DNA of 64,000 nucleotides from BMS3BBIN04 sp964552465 (GTDB lineage: Bacteria; Electryoneota; Electryoneia; Electryoneales; Electryoneaceae): the NCBI GenBank assembly GCA_964552465.1, contig CAZKGR010000001.1, positions 124,001-188,000 of the forward strand, written 5' to 3'. The stretch's first letter is position 1. Each line of letters begins with the position of its first letter. Under the pieces are notes generated by a model that ran no database searches, was not told the origin of the DNA, and was given only the letters and a program-made list of their open reading frames with translations. Both the position numbers and the translations under genes were made by a program. This document shows positions 44,657 through 54,500 of this stretch, one piece after another.

Positions 44657-45490
44657 TTACTCTTTCACCCCACCGAGCGTTAATCCACTGACCAGCCAAC
44701 GATTCGCGATCAGGAACAGCCCCACAACCGGAATCGATACTACTAACGCCCCCGCCGCATACAGTCCCCATTCGGTGGACATCGACTGCTCGAACTGCTT
44801 CAAGCCCAGCGGTAATGTATACATCCTCGGGTCTTGCAACACCTGTGCGGCGACGAGGTATTCTGACCACGCGCTCATGAAGCTGAACAGGCCGGTGATC
44901 ACGAGTGCTGGCGTCACCAACGGCAGGATCACCCGGTAAAATGCGGTAAACTGGTTGCAACCATCGACCATCGCTGCCTCTTCCAACGAGTACGGGATGG
45001 TGTCGTAATAGCCTTTCATCGTCCAGACGCAGAACGGCATTGCGGTCGCGCTGTAGACAACGATCAGCCCAAAGTACGTGTTCAACAGGTTCAGTTTGCT
45101 GATGATGATATACATCGGCAGCAGCAGCATGGTCGCTGGGAACATCTGCGTGGTCAGGATGGCGAGCATCGCGCTCGTCCGCCCGATGAACTTGTAGCGG
45201 CTGATCGCGTAACCGGCGGTTGACGCAAGGGTTATGCCGAGGATCGTTACTGCCAGCGAGACAAACGTGCTGTTAAACAGCCAACGCAGGAACGGTCGTT
45301 CGACGAACAGCTCGACGAAGTTCCCGGTAGTTGCGCCTTCCGGAATCAACGCCAGCGATGTGCTCAGCAACTGATCACCGGGACGCAGCGAAATGCTGAA
45401 CACTCGCAGGATCGGATAAATCGCGATCACCACGAACATCATCAGCACCGCGTAGATCAGCAACATCTTCCAGATTGGATCTTTTTGCAT
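44657..45490 (-). CDS. malG: Sugar ABC transporter permease MalG
   Basis: Membrane subunit of a carbohydrate ABC importer. It has 277 residues from the ATG at 45490 (GAGGAAG upstream); a longer frame would run back through the inverted repeat. It has six predicted helices beginning with LLIYAVLMMFVVIAIYPIL, the periplasmic SISLRPGDQLLS loop, and the EAA coupling motif EEAAMVDGCNQFTAFYRVIL near residue 180. The sequence LSEYLVA-type end region (SAWSEYLVAAQVL) is typical of MalG. It partners the MalE-MalF fusion upstream and MalK downstream. Confidence 0.95.
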   Translation of the reverse strand: MQKDPIWKMLLIYAVLMMFVVIAIYPILRVFSISLRPGDQLLSTSLALIPEGATTGNFVELFVERPFLRWLFNSTFVSLAVTILGITLASTAGYAISRYKFIGRTSAMLAILTTQMFPATMLLLPMYIIISKLNLLNTYFGLIVVYSATAMPFCVWTMKGYYDTIPYSLEEAAMVDGCNQFTAFYRVILPLVTPALVITGLFSFMSAWSEYLVAAQVLQDPRMYTLPLGLKQFEQSMSTEWGLYAAGALVVSIPVVGLFLIANRWLVSGLTLGGVKE

Positions 45491-45522
45491 CAAACTTCCT
45501 CTCTCAACCACAAAACCTTTCA

Positions 45523-45671
45523 CCACGAAATACACGGAATACACGGAAACAGATAACAGCACTCTCCAACAAAAATGAATAGCAAAACCAACTTCAACAT
45601 CTACAACCATTTGTTTGTTGTCATACCAAAGTACTTTTCCTTTTTCCGTGTCTTTCCGTGTATTCCGTGGT
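45523..45671. repeat. Inverted pair of the CCACGGAATACACGGAAA-type repeat
   Basis: One copy at 45523-45549 reads CCACGAAATACACGGAATAC then ACGGAAA. The other, at 45643-45671 in opposite orientation, reads (reverse strand) AACCACGGAATACACGGAAA then GACACGGAAA. The arms are about 93 bases apart and fill most of the space between the MalEF stop and the malG start. The right arm reaches the first base of the MalEF stop codon. Confidence 0.75.
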
Positions 45672-47965
45672 TAATAAACTGCCTCTGTCGCTTTCGCTCG
45701 CTTCAGGTAGTAAATCCCGAAGATAAGCAGGATTGCGAAGATGACCATGCTCATCGCCGCCGCGTAGCCGTAGCGGTACAAGTTGAACGCGCTCTTGTAG
45801 ACGAATGACACGAGAATGTGCGTGTTGTCGGACGGTTCGCCCGCGTTCGACACCAGCCAGATGACGTTCAGGTTGTTGAATGTCCACACCGTTCCGAGGA
45901 CGATTGCCGGAGCCATAACTGGCTTTAGCAACGGTATGGTGATTGTCCGCAGTTTGGTCCACCAGCCTGCTCCGTCGATCTCGGCGGCTTCGTACAGCTG
46001 GTTCGGGATTGACTGCAGTCCGCCCAGCGCGACGACCATCATGAACGGGAATCCGAGCCAGACATTGGTCAGGATAACAGCGAGGAACGCTTCCGTCGGT
46101 GATCCGAGCCAGTTGACAATCGGGAGGTGCAGATACTGGCCGATGATCAGGTTGATCGCGCCGTATTCCTGGTTGAACATGCCGCGCCACGTCAGGGCGG
46201 TTATGTACTGCGGTACCGCCCACGGCAGGATCAGGAATGTGCGGATCAACCCGCGCGCTGGCAGCATCCTATGCAGCAACAACGCGAGGAATACACCGAT
46301 GGTCACGTGGAAGACAATGTTCGATCCAGTCCAGACGATCGTCTTGCCAAATACGTCCCAGAAGCCGGGTTCGGAGAATACCTTCACGTAGTTCTGGAAG
46401 CCGATAACGTCCCACGAGAAGAAGTTTCGCAGCCCCATGTTCGACAAACTCAGCACCACGTTGTACGCGAACGGGTAGACCACGGTGATGAAGATTACGA
46501 CGAACGCTGGCAGGATCATGAAGTAGATGAATGACCGGCTGCGCAGGTCTTTGACCAGCGCGATCATCGGCTTGACCATCAATCCGAACAGCACCAGCAG
46601 TCCGAGCATCGCGATCACCTGCAACGCGGGCACGTACGGCGCGGGCTGAATGACTTCGTTCATCTCGCGGATCTTGCGTTCCGCCTCGGCCTGCATCGCG
46701 GCGGCGGCTTCCTCCGCTCCCATCGCCCCGCCGAGCACCGCCTGGTAGTGCGGACGCATGGCGTCCCAGATCGCCCGCATCTCGGGTACGACCGGCATCG
46801 GTGTGCCGACCTCGATTTGTGCGAGGCTGCCGCGCATGATCGGATTCTCGGTGATCACCGGGTCGTCACGCAGACTCAACAGCGACGGCATGATCCCGGT
46901 TTCAGCGGCGAGTTGACGTTGCGCCGATTCGCTCATCAGGAAGCTTAGGAAACGGTGTGTCGCGGCCAGCTTCGTGTCATCAATGTTGATGTTCAGCGAA
47001 AATCCCCGCGGACTGACCAGCGAGGACGGCCACAGCCCGGATTCCTCGTTGAAGGGGATACGTGCAACGCCGATATCGATCCCGTTCTCGATGTAGCTCG
47101 CCCACGACCAGTCACCGTTGATCATCAACGCCGCCTGTTCCTCGTTGAACAGGGTGTGCGCAATCTCGTAGTCGGCGTTCTGGGGGGTAATTTTGTATGT
47201 GTCGCGCAAGTCCTGAACAAATTGCAACGCGCGTTGGTTGGCCTCGGTGTTCAGTGTCGGATGGAAATTCTCGTCCATCAACTGCCCACCGAAGCTATGG
47301 AAGAACGGGATGAAGAAGAACGGTTCGGTGAAATTCCAGACGAGACCAAAGCGATCGATTTTGCTGTCGCCATCGAGGTCGAGGGTATTCGCCTGCCCGA
47401 TTTCGATCATTTCGGCGATGGTCTCAGGTGGCTCGGGGACATAACGTTTGTTGTAGACGAGCGTAAGGTGGTTTCCGAAACGGTCAGCGACTTGGTACAG
47501 ATGGTCGTCATACCACACCAGCGCCTGCGAATCCAGCTCCGCCAGTTCACGTTCGCTGAATACATCTTCCAACGGGCGGATGATGCCCATGGTTGCGAAC
47601 GGTCCCACCTGGTCGGACGGGCCATGGATTAACTCAGGGCCACGTCCTGCAAGCGCGCTGTTCTGGTAACCGCTGCGCAGTTCCTCGGTTTCACGATACA
47701 GCGCGGTGATCTTCAGGTCAGGGTTGGTTGCCTCGAACTGTTCGACGAGATCAGCGAGGACGACGCGTTCGGCGTAATTGAGTTGATGCCAAAGAGTAAC
47801 TTCGGTGCGGCTGTCTTCTTCAGCGCAGCCGGAGAAAATGATCAAGGTGATGACGAAAGATAGCAGCAAAAGGCCCGTGTTTGCTTGCAAACGCGGATTA
47901 ACTGACCTTGTGGATGATCCCGACTTGCGAGCAATTCGGGGCAAACCTACCCGTACTCCATTCAT
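45671..47965 (-). CDS. malF: Fused solute-binding protein and permease of a sugar ABC transporter (MalE-MalF)
   Basis: One 764-residue protein carrying both the binding protein and the MalF-type permease. A lipoprotein signal (LLSFVITLIIFSGCAEED, Cys near residue 48) is followed by a family 1 extracellular solute-binding domain (about residues 55-425; TEVTLWHQLNYAERVVLADL, LIHGPSDQVGPFATMGII, NEEQAALMINGDWSWASYIE). A helix near 448 (LQVIAMLGLLVLFGLMV) and MalF-type membrane helices (from about 475) follow, with the EAA motif YEAAEIDGAGWWTKLRTI near 661. The start overlaps the GH57 gene stop as ATGA. Tethering the receptor to the permease fixes stoichiometry. Usual systems have two separate genes. 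Confidence 0.92.
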   Translation of the reverse strand: MNGVRVGLPRIARKSGSSTRSVNPRLQANTGLLLLSFVITLIIFSGCAEEDSRTEVTLWHQLNYAERVVLADLVEQFEATNPDLKITALYRETEELRSGYQNSALAGRGPELIHGPSDQVGPFATMGIIRPLEDVFSERELAELDSQALVWYDDHLYQVADRFGNHLTLVYNKRYVPEPPETIAEMIEIGQANTLDLDGDSKIDRFGLVWNFTEPFFFIPFFHSFGGQLMDENFHPTLNTEANQRALQFVQDLRDTYKITPQNADYEIAHTLFNEEQAALMINGDWSWASYIENGIDIGVARIPFNEESGLWPSSLVSPRGFSLNINIDDTKLAATHRFLSFLMSESAQRQLAAETGIMPSLLSLRDDPVITENPIMRGSLAQIEVGTPMPVVPEMRAIWDAMRPHYQAVLGGAMGAEEAAAAMQAEAERKIREMNEVIQPAPYVPALQVIAMLGLLVLFGLMVKPMIALVKDLRSRSFIYFMILPAFVVIFITVVYPFAYNVVLSLSNMGLRNFFSWDVIGFQNYVKVFSEPGFWDVFGKTIVWTGSNIVFHVTIGVFLALLLHRMLPARGLIRTFLILPWAVPQYITALTWRGMFNQEYGAINLIIGQYLHLPIVNWLGSPTEAFLAVILTNVWLGFPFMMVVALGGLQSIPNQLYEAAEIDGAGWWTKLRTITIPLLKPVMAPAIVLGTVWTFNNLNVIWLVSNAGEPSDNTHILVSFVYKSAFNLYRYGYAAAMSMVIFAILLIFGIYYLKRAKATEAVY

Positions 47966-50232
47966 TCATCACCCCCGACCTGCATCGCGCCGCCACCTCC
48001 CTGCCCGGGAGCCGCAGACTCAGGATTGATCAGTGCGGGAATCGGGCTAGTTTCAACCGGATAGCCAGCTGCATGCAGGTTACCACGTACTTCGCCGAGA
48101 TGCGCACGGAACAGGTAATCCCACATCGCATCGCCCGCGCCAGTGTTCTGATCGTCACCGTACCACCAGAACCAGTCAGACCCTTCAGCGGCGTACATCG
48201 TCCGTTTCGCACGTTCCAGACGATCTACATACTGACCCATACGTGGCTGACGTCCCGGCGGCGGAGTTTGTTCCGCGAACTGCAATTCCTCCCGAACCTT
48301 GGCGAGCCACGCCCAGCCACGGTTTTCCTCGTCCTCTCCGATCCACGTCGCGTAGCTCGCGCTGATCCATGATCCCGGCCACAGTTCTTCGATGACGGGC
48401 AGTGTGTTGGTTGGATGGGGACGGATTCCGCGTTCCGGACTGCCGTTCAGGTACTCGTGCGGTGTTACAGTCATCAGGCGACCTTTGGCCTGTAACTCGC
48501 TGAGTTTTTTATACACCGCATGCAGGAACCGGATCGCATCTGGGTCTTGTTCGTACCACTCCCACGCGTTCTCGCCGTCAAGCAGGATGGTGACCAACGC
48601 AGTGTCGCCCGCTGCCGCCGGGGCTCGGGTCAGGATCTGACGTATCAGGTCTTCCGCCGCCTGGTCCGGTTCCCAGCGCTGGTAACGGAATCCGATCAGA
48701 TCGCTGAGATGCGTATCACGGAAGAACATCGCGACTTCGCCGCCGTTGGGTCCGACAACACGGTACGGAGTGTTCGCTTTCAGACCTTCAGGTATCGAAC
48801 GGTGCAGCACACCATCGCCTGTCGCGATCCAATGAATGCCAGCATCAGCAAAGTAGTCGACCACCTGCTGCGATACCGAACCTTCGGCGGGCCACATGCC
48901 GCTCGGCTTGTGCCCGAATTGCTGGTCGTAGTAGCGTACGGCTTCGTTTACATGCCAACGCGCATCAGCTTCATTCTGGAATTGGATCGAGTCGGGCGCC
49001 TCATCGACACCTGACTTGCCCGCGTGAACATTGGCGATCAGCGGCAGGATCGGATGGAAATATGGAGTGGTTGTAAACTCGACCTGCCGTTGCCTGTCGC
49101 CGAGCAGGTCCATGTGACGGTTCAATGGTTCCAAAGCGGCTGCTACGCGATAGAACGCTGACAGGATGCGGTTCGCAGCATCTTCAGTTAGGGAATGCGC
49201 CAGCTCCCATGGTGGTTCCTGTGTGCGTTTCACAAAGTCGTGCATTGTAAAATATTCGGTGCGACCATCTTCAGAGACGATCAACTCGAAGTCTCTGTTG
49301 TAGAACTCCGGATCGAAATTCGCCAGGTAGAAGAAGCACTTCAGGTTGCGTTTGTCCTGCACGGTATACTCAGCAGGGTTCTTCACCTGCAAAGCGATGA
49401 ACTCGGGCCAACGTTCCATGATCACCCGGCTGACACTGAAGCAATTCCACTCGCCGTCGAACAGCAGAGCGTCCTCAACTGGACCGAATTCCTCAGTTGG
49501 GATCAACATCAAGTCGATCCATGGATCAGTCCGACCACGGTACTTGCGAAGGAAACCGTCGGCATCGATACGCTGGCTGACCGGATCGTAGAACTCGCCT
49601 AAACGGTCAACATATAGCTGGATTTGCTCGAGCAGAACTGGCGTAAAATTGAAGCTGACATGGATATCCGGGTACGTGCGCAACATCGCGGTCATATCGT
49701 AGTAATCTTTGGTCGTGTGCGTGCGCACCCACGGCGCGATCAATTGATCGCGAGACGCATCCATGTAGTACGGCTGATGCTGATGCCAGATCAGGTTGAG
49801 GTAGACGAATCCCTGGTTGCCGGGATCGTCAATCATCGCATCTCCCCCACCGCCTTCCGGCGCGCGGAGTTCGACCTCGCCGACGGCATTCATGAACAGG
49901 ACGGAGTTCGCTTCGCCGTAATTGTTGATCGTAGTTGCCGGGTTGTTCGGATCAGGAATCCAGTCGCCATCCACGACAAACTTGTATTCGTGGAAACCAA
50001 CAGTCAGTGATGTACTCGCCCGCCAGATCCCCTGTTCGTCACGGACCATCGGGACCGCACGTGGGTTCCATTCGGCGAAGTTGCCGGAGAGGAAAACCTC
50101 AGACGCGTTCTCGTTGAAGTAGGAGAAATGAACTTCACCGTTTGTGGCGTGAGGAGCTTCAGACAGATCGTCGCAGCCCAGAATACATAGTGCGACTACC
50201 AACAATAGCGTGGTCAAAATGGATCGGATCAT
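47962..50232 (-). CDS. GH57-family glycoside hydrolase lipoprotein with N-terminal CBM48-like domain
   Basis: Alpha-glucan-acting enzyme, 756 residues from the ATG at 50232. A lipobox (VVALCILGCDDL) indicates membrane anchoring. A carbohydrate-binding E-set/CBM48 domain spans about residues 30-115 (VFLSGNFAEWNPRAVPMV, then YKFVVDGDWIPDPNNP). The GH57 domain begins near 145 with LIWHQHQPYYMDASRD, then SFNFTPVLLEQIQLY, with PSGMWPAEGSVSQQV near 444 carrying the likely nucleophile Glu and LLDGENAWEWYEQD near 552. The exact activity (amylase, branching or amylopullulanase) cannot be set. It overlaps the CBM-esterase stop by one base (TGATG) and MalE-MalF by four. Confidence 0.88.
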   Translation of the reverse strand: MIRSILTTLLLVVALCILGCDDLSEAPHATNGEVHFSYFNENASEVFLSGNFAEWNPRAVPMVRDEQGIWRASTSLTVGFHEYKFVVDGDWIPDPNNPATTINNYGEANSVLFMNAVGEVELRAPEGGGGDAMIDDPGNQGFVYLNLIWHQHQPYYMDASRDQLIAPWVRTHTTKDYYDMTAMLRTYPDIHVSFNFTPVLLEQIQLYVDRLGEFYDPVSQRIDADGFLRKYRGRTDPWIDLMLIPTEEFGPVEDALLFDGEWNCFSVSRVIMERWPEFIALQVKNPAEYTVQDKRNLKCFFYLANFDPEFYNRDFELIVSEDGRTEYFTMHDFVKRTQEPPWELAHSLTEDAANRILSAFYRVAAALEPLNRHMDLLGDRQRQVEFTTTPYFHPILPLIANVHAGKSGVDEAPDSIQFQNEADARWHVNEAVRYYDQQFGHKPSGMWPAEGSVSQQVVDYFADAGIHWIATGDGVLHRSIPEGLKANTPYRVVGPNGGEVAMFFRDTHLSDLIGFRYQRWEPDQAAEDLIRQILTRAPAAAGDTALVTILLDGENAWEWYEQDPDAIRFLHAVYKKLSELQAKGRLMTVTPHEYLNGSPERGIRPHPTNTLPVIEELWPGSWISASYATWIGEDEENRGWAWLAKVREELQFAEQTPPPGRQPRMGQYVDRLERAKRTMYAAEGSDWFWWYGDDQNTGAGDAMWDYLFRAHLGEVRGNLHAAGYPVETSPIPALINPESAAPGQGGGGAMQVGGDE

Positions 50233-50948
50233 CACTCTTTCACTCCGGTCGCAGCAAAGAACGTTTGCAGAATGTTGTCGGTATGAGCACGCCAAGCGCC
50301 CCACGAATGGCCTTCGTGCCATTCCTGCCAGGTGACACTATTCCCCTTGCCGAGCAGCACATCGCGCAACGCCTCACTGGATTCGTGGATGGACTGCTCA
50401 TAGGTTCCAGCGTCCAGGTAGTAGATCACATCAGTCGGATCATCGGCAGCGATCTGGTTGGTCAGCTCATCATCATTAATCCACATCGCCGATGAATGAC
50501 CTCCGGCGTAGCGGAACACTTCTGGATGCGAATGGGCGAAGTAGACGGACGTCAACCCACCCAGCGATGCTCCCATCACCGCCCGCGAATCAGCGATCGG
50601 ATCGGTTGCGTAGTTAGCGTCAATGAAAGGCACCAGTTCATTGACAAACATCCACATGAACGGTTCATTCAACCAGTATTCATCATTGCGATTCAACGGA
50701 TTGACAAACACCGCGATGATCGGTTCAATCAGACCGGCATCAATCAGGTTATCGAGCACGTTCTTCATGCTGCCAAGGCTGACGTATTCACCGCCATCGT
50801 GGACATAAATTGCTGGGTACGCACCTTCGGGATCATATCCGGGCGGCGTGTAGACCTTTACCGTGCGGGTATTATTCAACGAGTCGCTGGTGAATTGGAA
50901 GGTCTCCAGATCGCCATGCAGGATATCCCCGTTGTATACAATCTCCAC
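50232..50948 (-). CDS. Esterase domain (IroE/Fes-like), C-terminal part of a frameshifted gene
   Basis: A 238-residue alpha/beta-hydrolase of the enterochelin-esterase-like family (Esterase D). It shows VKVYTPPGYDPEGAYPAIYV, the nucleophile elbow VMGASLGGLTSVYFA with GASLGG, and a C-terminal HEGHSWGAWRAHTDNIL with the catalytic His. It begins at a GTG (50948) without signal peptide, 73 bases inside the preceding frame. That frame carries the signal peptide and sugar-binding domain that such esterases usually have in one chain. The first residues (EIVYNGDILHGDLETF) continue the E-set/linker of the upstream frame, so I read this as the second half of one gene split by a one-base shift near 50949-50954. 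In sugar loci such esterases often act on polysaccharide esters; the role here is unknown. Confidence 0.8.
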   Translation of the reverse strand: MEIVYNGDILHGDLETFQFTSDSLNNTRTVKVYTPPGYDPEGAYPAIYVHDGGEYVSLGSMKNVLDNLIDAGLIEPIIAVFVNPLNRNDEYWLNEPFMWMFVNELVPFIDANYATDPIADSRAVMGASLGGLTSVYFAHSHPEVFRYAGGHSSAMWINDDELTNQIAADDPTDVIYYLDAGTYEQSIHESSEALRDVLLGKGNSVTWQEWHEGHSWGAWRAHTDNILQTFFAATGVKE

Positions 50949-51508
50949 GGGTTTACATACTCGGGCATGGCCATTTCGGAATTGGGTCCAAATCCGCCAT
51001 TGATCTGACGCGGGTTGCGTGGATCAAGAATCCAAGTCCCGCCGTTGGTGACGAATTTGTAGTCGAGACGTGCATCCAGCTCATAGCTGGTTTCATGGTA
51101 CCAGAGCAATGTGCCTGGGATGACAGTCATCTGATCGGCGTCGGGATTCCAACCGTTGTGATCACCTGGGACACCGACAGAGTTGACCGTTCCGGTGTAT
51201 AAATAGACGCACTGTTCTTCCACGGTCAGCGGAAAACCATAGTCTTCCTCATCTTCCACCAGCGTCAGAAACGAGTCCACCATCGCCGGTCTATCTTCAA
51301 TTGGAGCAGCGAGCACATCGGCGAGGAACTGAGTCCAGTTTGGGATCTCATCGACTTCGTTGCCAGATCTATTGTCACCGTATCCGATGCGTGACGGGTC
51401 GTCGGTTTGGCTGGTCGTCGGTTTCACGATGGAATCCTGCGAATCACACCCTGAGAGGGCTGTCAAGGCGATAGCGATAATCAGGAACAGGATACTGATG
51501 TGTTTCAT
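50876..51508 (-). CDS. Lipoprotein CBM/E-set domain, N-terminal part of the frameshifted esterase gene
   Basis: It starts at the ATG at 51508 with GAGG upstream. A lipobox (IAIALTALSGCDSQ) is followed by an acidic linker, then an E-set/CBM48-like domain (about residues 95-180; YTGTVNSVGVPGDHNGWNPD, YKFVTNGGTWILDPRNPRQI). After NGGFGPNSEMAMPEYV, the standard end of this domain in such esterases, the frame runs on for 23 residues unlike any family (NPWRLYTTGISC) and stops. The conserved continuation is present in another frame. Reading both frames together gives a normal lipoprotein-CBM-esterase of about 424 residues. Either the gene is broken or the consensus has one wrong base. Confidence 0.8.
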   Translation of the reverse strand: MKHISILFLIIAIALTALSGCDSQDSIVKPTTSQTDDPSRIGYGDNRSGNEVDEIPNWTQFLADVLAAPIEDRPAMVDSFLTLVEDEEDYGFPLTVEEQCVYLYTGTVNSVGVPGDHNGWNPDADQMTVIPGTLLWYHETSYELDARLDYKFVTNGGTWILDPRNPRQINGGFGPNSEMAMPEYVNPWRLYTTGISCMAIWRPSNSPATR

Positions 51509-51515
51509 GCTTGCC

Positions 51516-54500
51516 TCAGTCGTTCGGATTCGCCGGATCGATGAATAGGATATCATAGATGTTTGGATCAAATGCTGTTGCGCCTGATCCAGACCATTGA
51601 CCGCCCTTTTCTGTCACCTCGCGGAATTCACCAATCCCACCACCACCGTGATCGTCTTGGGCGCCGACCATGATCGCAATCTTCCACCTCTCAGGATGTG
51701 AACCGAGATAATCGAGCGGAATGGCGAAGCTGACCGATTTGTTGCCCGTGTTACCCAGCTCATCACCCGGTTTAGACGGCACGAATGCGGCTAGGATGTT
51801 GTCCTCAGCGTCCTCGACCTCGAGTCCACCTCCGACATGGATGAAACGATCAGCGGCGTATGCACCCGGCAGCGAGTACTTGCTGTTGCGACCGACATCG
51901 GTGCGAAAGGAAGTGCCCAGCCTGCCTGTACGGATCGCGATGCTGGTGAAAGTCAGCTGATACCCATAGTACGGGTGCCAGCCGGGATCGACGAGATCGC
52001 GGTAAGTCAGGTGGAAGTAGGCCATGACATCGTCGGCACGGATCACGACATCCACCAGGTCGAGAATGCCCGGCTTAAACATGATGTCGGTCGGATAACC
52101 GTAGTTTGCACCTTCAACGATGCCCGTATCGTCTTGCATCTGCTCACGGCGGTGGAAGATCACCGGTGCCTTTTCACTGGACATTGTGACCAGTTGGCTT
52201 GGAAGCATCGGCCACGCTGGCGGCGCAAGCGATTTGATCCCTTCGACTGATCGTGGTTCCATGAACGGTTTGTCGTCTGCCGCCGAGATCTGGAACGGCA
52301 CTTCCAGCACCTGGAACGCTGGCAACATCGGTCCGGCCTGAATGTTGACAATCATTCTGTTTTCAACGCGCTCGAAAGCCAGTTCGAAGTGTTCGATCTG
52401 CTGACTGAGTTGACGGTCGATCGGATTGATCGGACTGAGATCACGCATCAGGTTCGGGAAGATGGAGAAGTCGATGGGCTCGCTGATCTTGTCAGGTTCG
52501 AGGGCGGTTAAAGTGAAGCTGACCTGCGTCTCATTGATGGAGCTTATGAAGCGCACCGCGTGACCGTTGAGCCATAGTACAGCGTCAACATTGCCCATCT
52601 CCGCCGGAATTGCCGGATCAAATGACCATTTTCCCGGCTCATCATATACAGGCTTAACTCCGAGGTAATCCTGATAGGTTGTGCGCAGAAATTCTGCCAA
52701 TGACCATGTTTGCGACACGGTGCCGGACACGTTCGGTTCGCTCGCCTGCGGACGTGGAAGAGCGTCGAGGTTTTCACTCAGCGTCCCCGGCACGCCGCGG
52801 TCGAGCATTTGGTCAATTTCGTTCTCAGCGATGCCCCATCCGCTTCGTGATGCACTCTTGAACGGTCCGCTCAACCATGTCCAGACGATTCCCATGTGAT
52901 AGGCAGCGTCTTTCGGATACTGATGGGTCTGGTGGTACGGGTGGAAATCTTCGTCGGATTGAGCGAGGCTACCAACACCCCAGTTGTAAACGAGCGACTC
53001 GCGCATTGTATCAACGACGCGGTTCTGTTCCTCATCGCTCAGCAGTGGGTTCTCTGAGCTCAACGGCACAGTGATCGCCCACGCTTGATTCGGCCGGATC
53101 TTCAGATCGGGAGTGCCATCCGAGTTCAGGTGATCAACAAGACCGAGCCCATCATCGCGAATGAACGATTTGCGGAAACTGGCAACCAGATCCTGCTCGA
53201 ACTGACCCCATCTTTCGGTCAGGAATGGGAGTCGCTCACCCTTGTTGTATACTCCGCAGATCCGTGTCGCGGCCTGCAATTGTGCCAGCCACAACGCCTG
53301 TATCTCAACCGCCCGGTTCCCGCGTGGTGACCACGCGCCGTTCGGCCCTTTGGCGTCCATCCATGTGTCGGCCTCATCGTGGGTCAGGAATCCGAGATCA
53401 TCGACACGGTGCCTGATCGCGCCTTCGACGGATATCTCGACGACACCGCCCGGCCTACCAAATTCCTGCCACAGTTCGCGATCTCCGGAATAGAGACCAT
53501 ATTCGTACAGTTCACGGATGAACCACGGTGTGCCGTCAGCGGTGTTGTAGATGATCTCATCGCCACGTGCCCGGTTGGGAACCTTGCCGTAGTCAGGCGA
53601 ATCGGAGTCGGAATTCTGCCACTGCGCGAAACGGTTCAGGATATTCGCGGCAACATCGAACTTACCCAGTACCAATGCCGCTCCCGGCAGGCTGATGAAA
53701 GTATCGCGCGCCCAGCCTTCGCTGAACCATGGCAGTCCGGCCCAAAGCACGGTTTCATCTTCAGCGAATAAACTGGCGACACTTAGTTTCGCCCAGTTGA
53801 CTGCGAGGTTGATCCGTTCGTCATCGCAGCGGAAATACGACCGGTTCAATTCGTTCAGCAACCACTGCCGACGTACCTGTTGAGATGCGAAATCGGTCCG
53901 GCGCATCAATGCCATTCGATCACCAGCCGCGCTTGCGCTCTCCGCCCAAGTGAACACCAGATCGAAGCCATCCTCGTCGAACATGACACCGTGAATCGGC
54001 TTTCCATGATGCTTCGAATACGGTCCACCATTGTTTTGCCCATGTGACCGCATTTCCGGGGCGTCGAACCAGCGTTTGCTACCAACCGCCATGAACAAAC
54101 TGTCTTCGCCAGCTGTGCCCAGGTAATACTGGACGCCGCGAGTTTTGTTGGCAAAAGCCTTGTCGATCTTGAGATGTGCCGGGAAGACGAAGTACACGCC
54201 GATACGGTGTTCACCGGGGATAAAGTCAGAGGTGTCCGCTTCGTTCAGACGGGCGGAAAACCGCAGATCATCCTGATCCAACGAACCGGGCGCAATGGTC
54301 AGGATAACGCCATCTGGCCAGCGGAACACGACTTCATGCGGTTTGACAGATACACGCGCGTCAGCACGGTCCTTCGGAATACCGTCGATGACCAGGAACC
54401 AGTCGTCGAGCAGTTTGTGATCGCCATCGTGCAGACCCATCCAGCCATCAGTGGCGATGGTCTCGGTTGTGCCATAGTAAAAGGAAGTTCCGGTGCCGCT

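Noticed and set aside
46955..47632. 225-codon plus-strand frame opposite the MalE domain
   Set aside because: Antisense to the solute-binding domain; no start context and no motif.
50876..50960. Programmed ribosomal frameshifting in the CBM-esterase gene
   Set aside because: No slippery heptamer or strong downstream structure was recognised; a mutation or sequence error is simpler.
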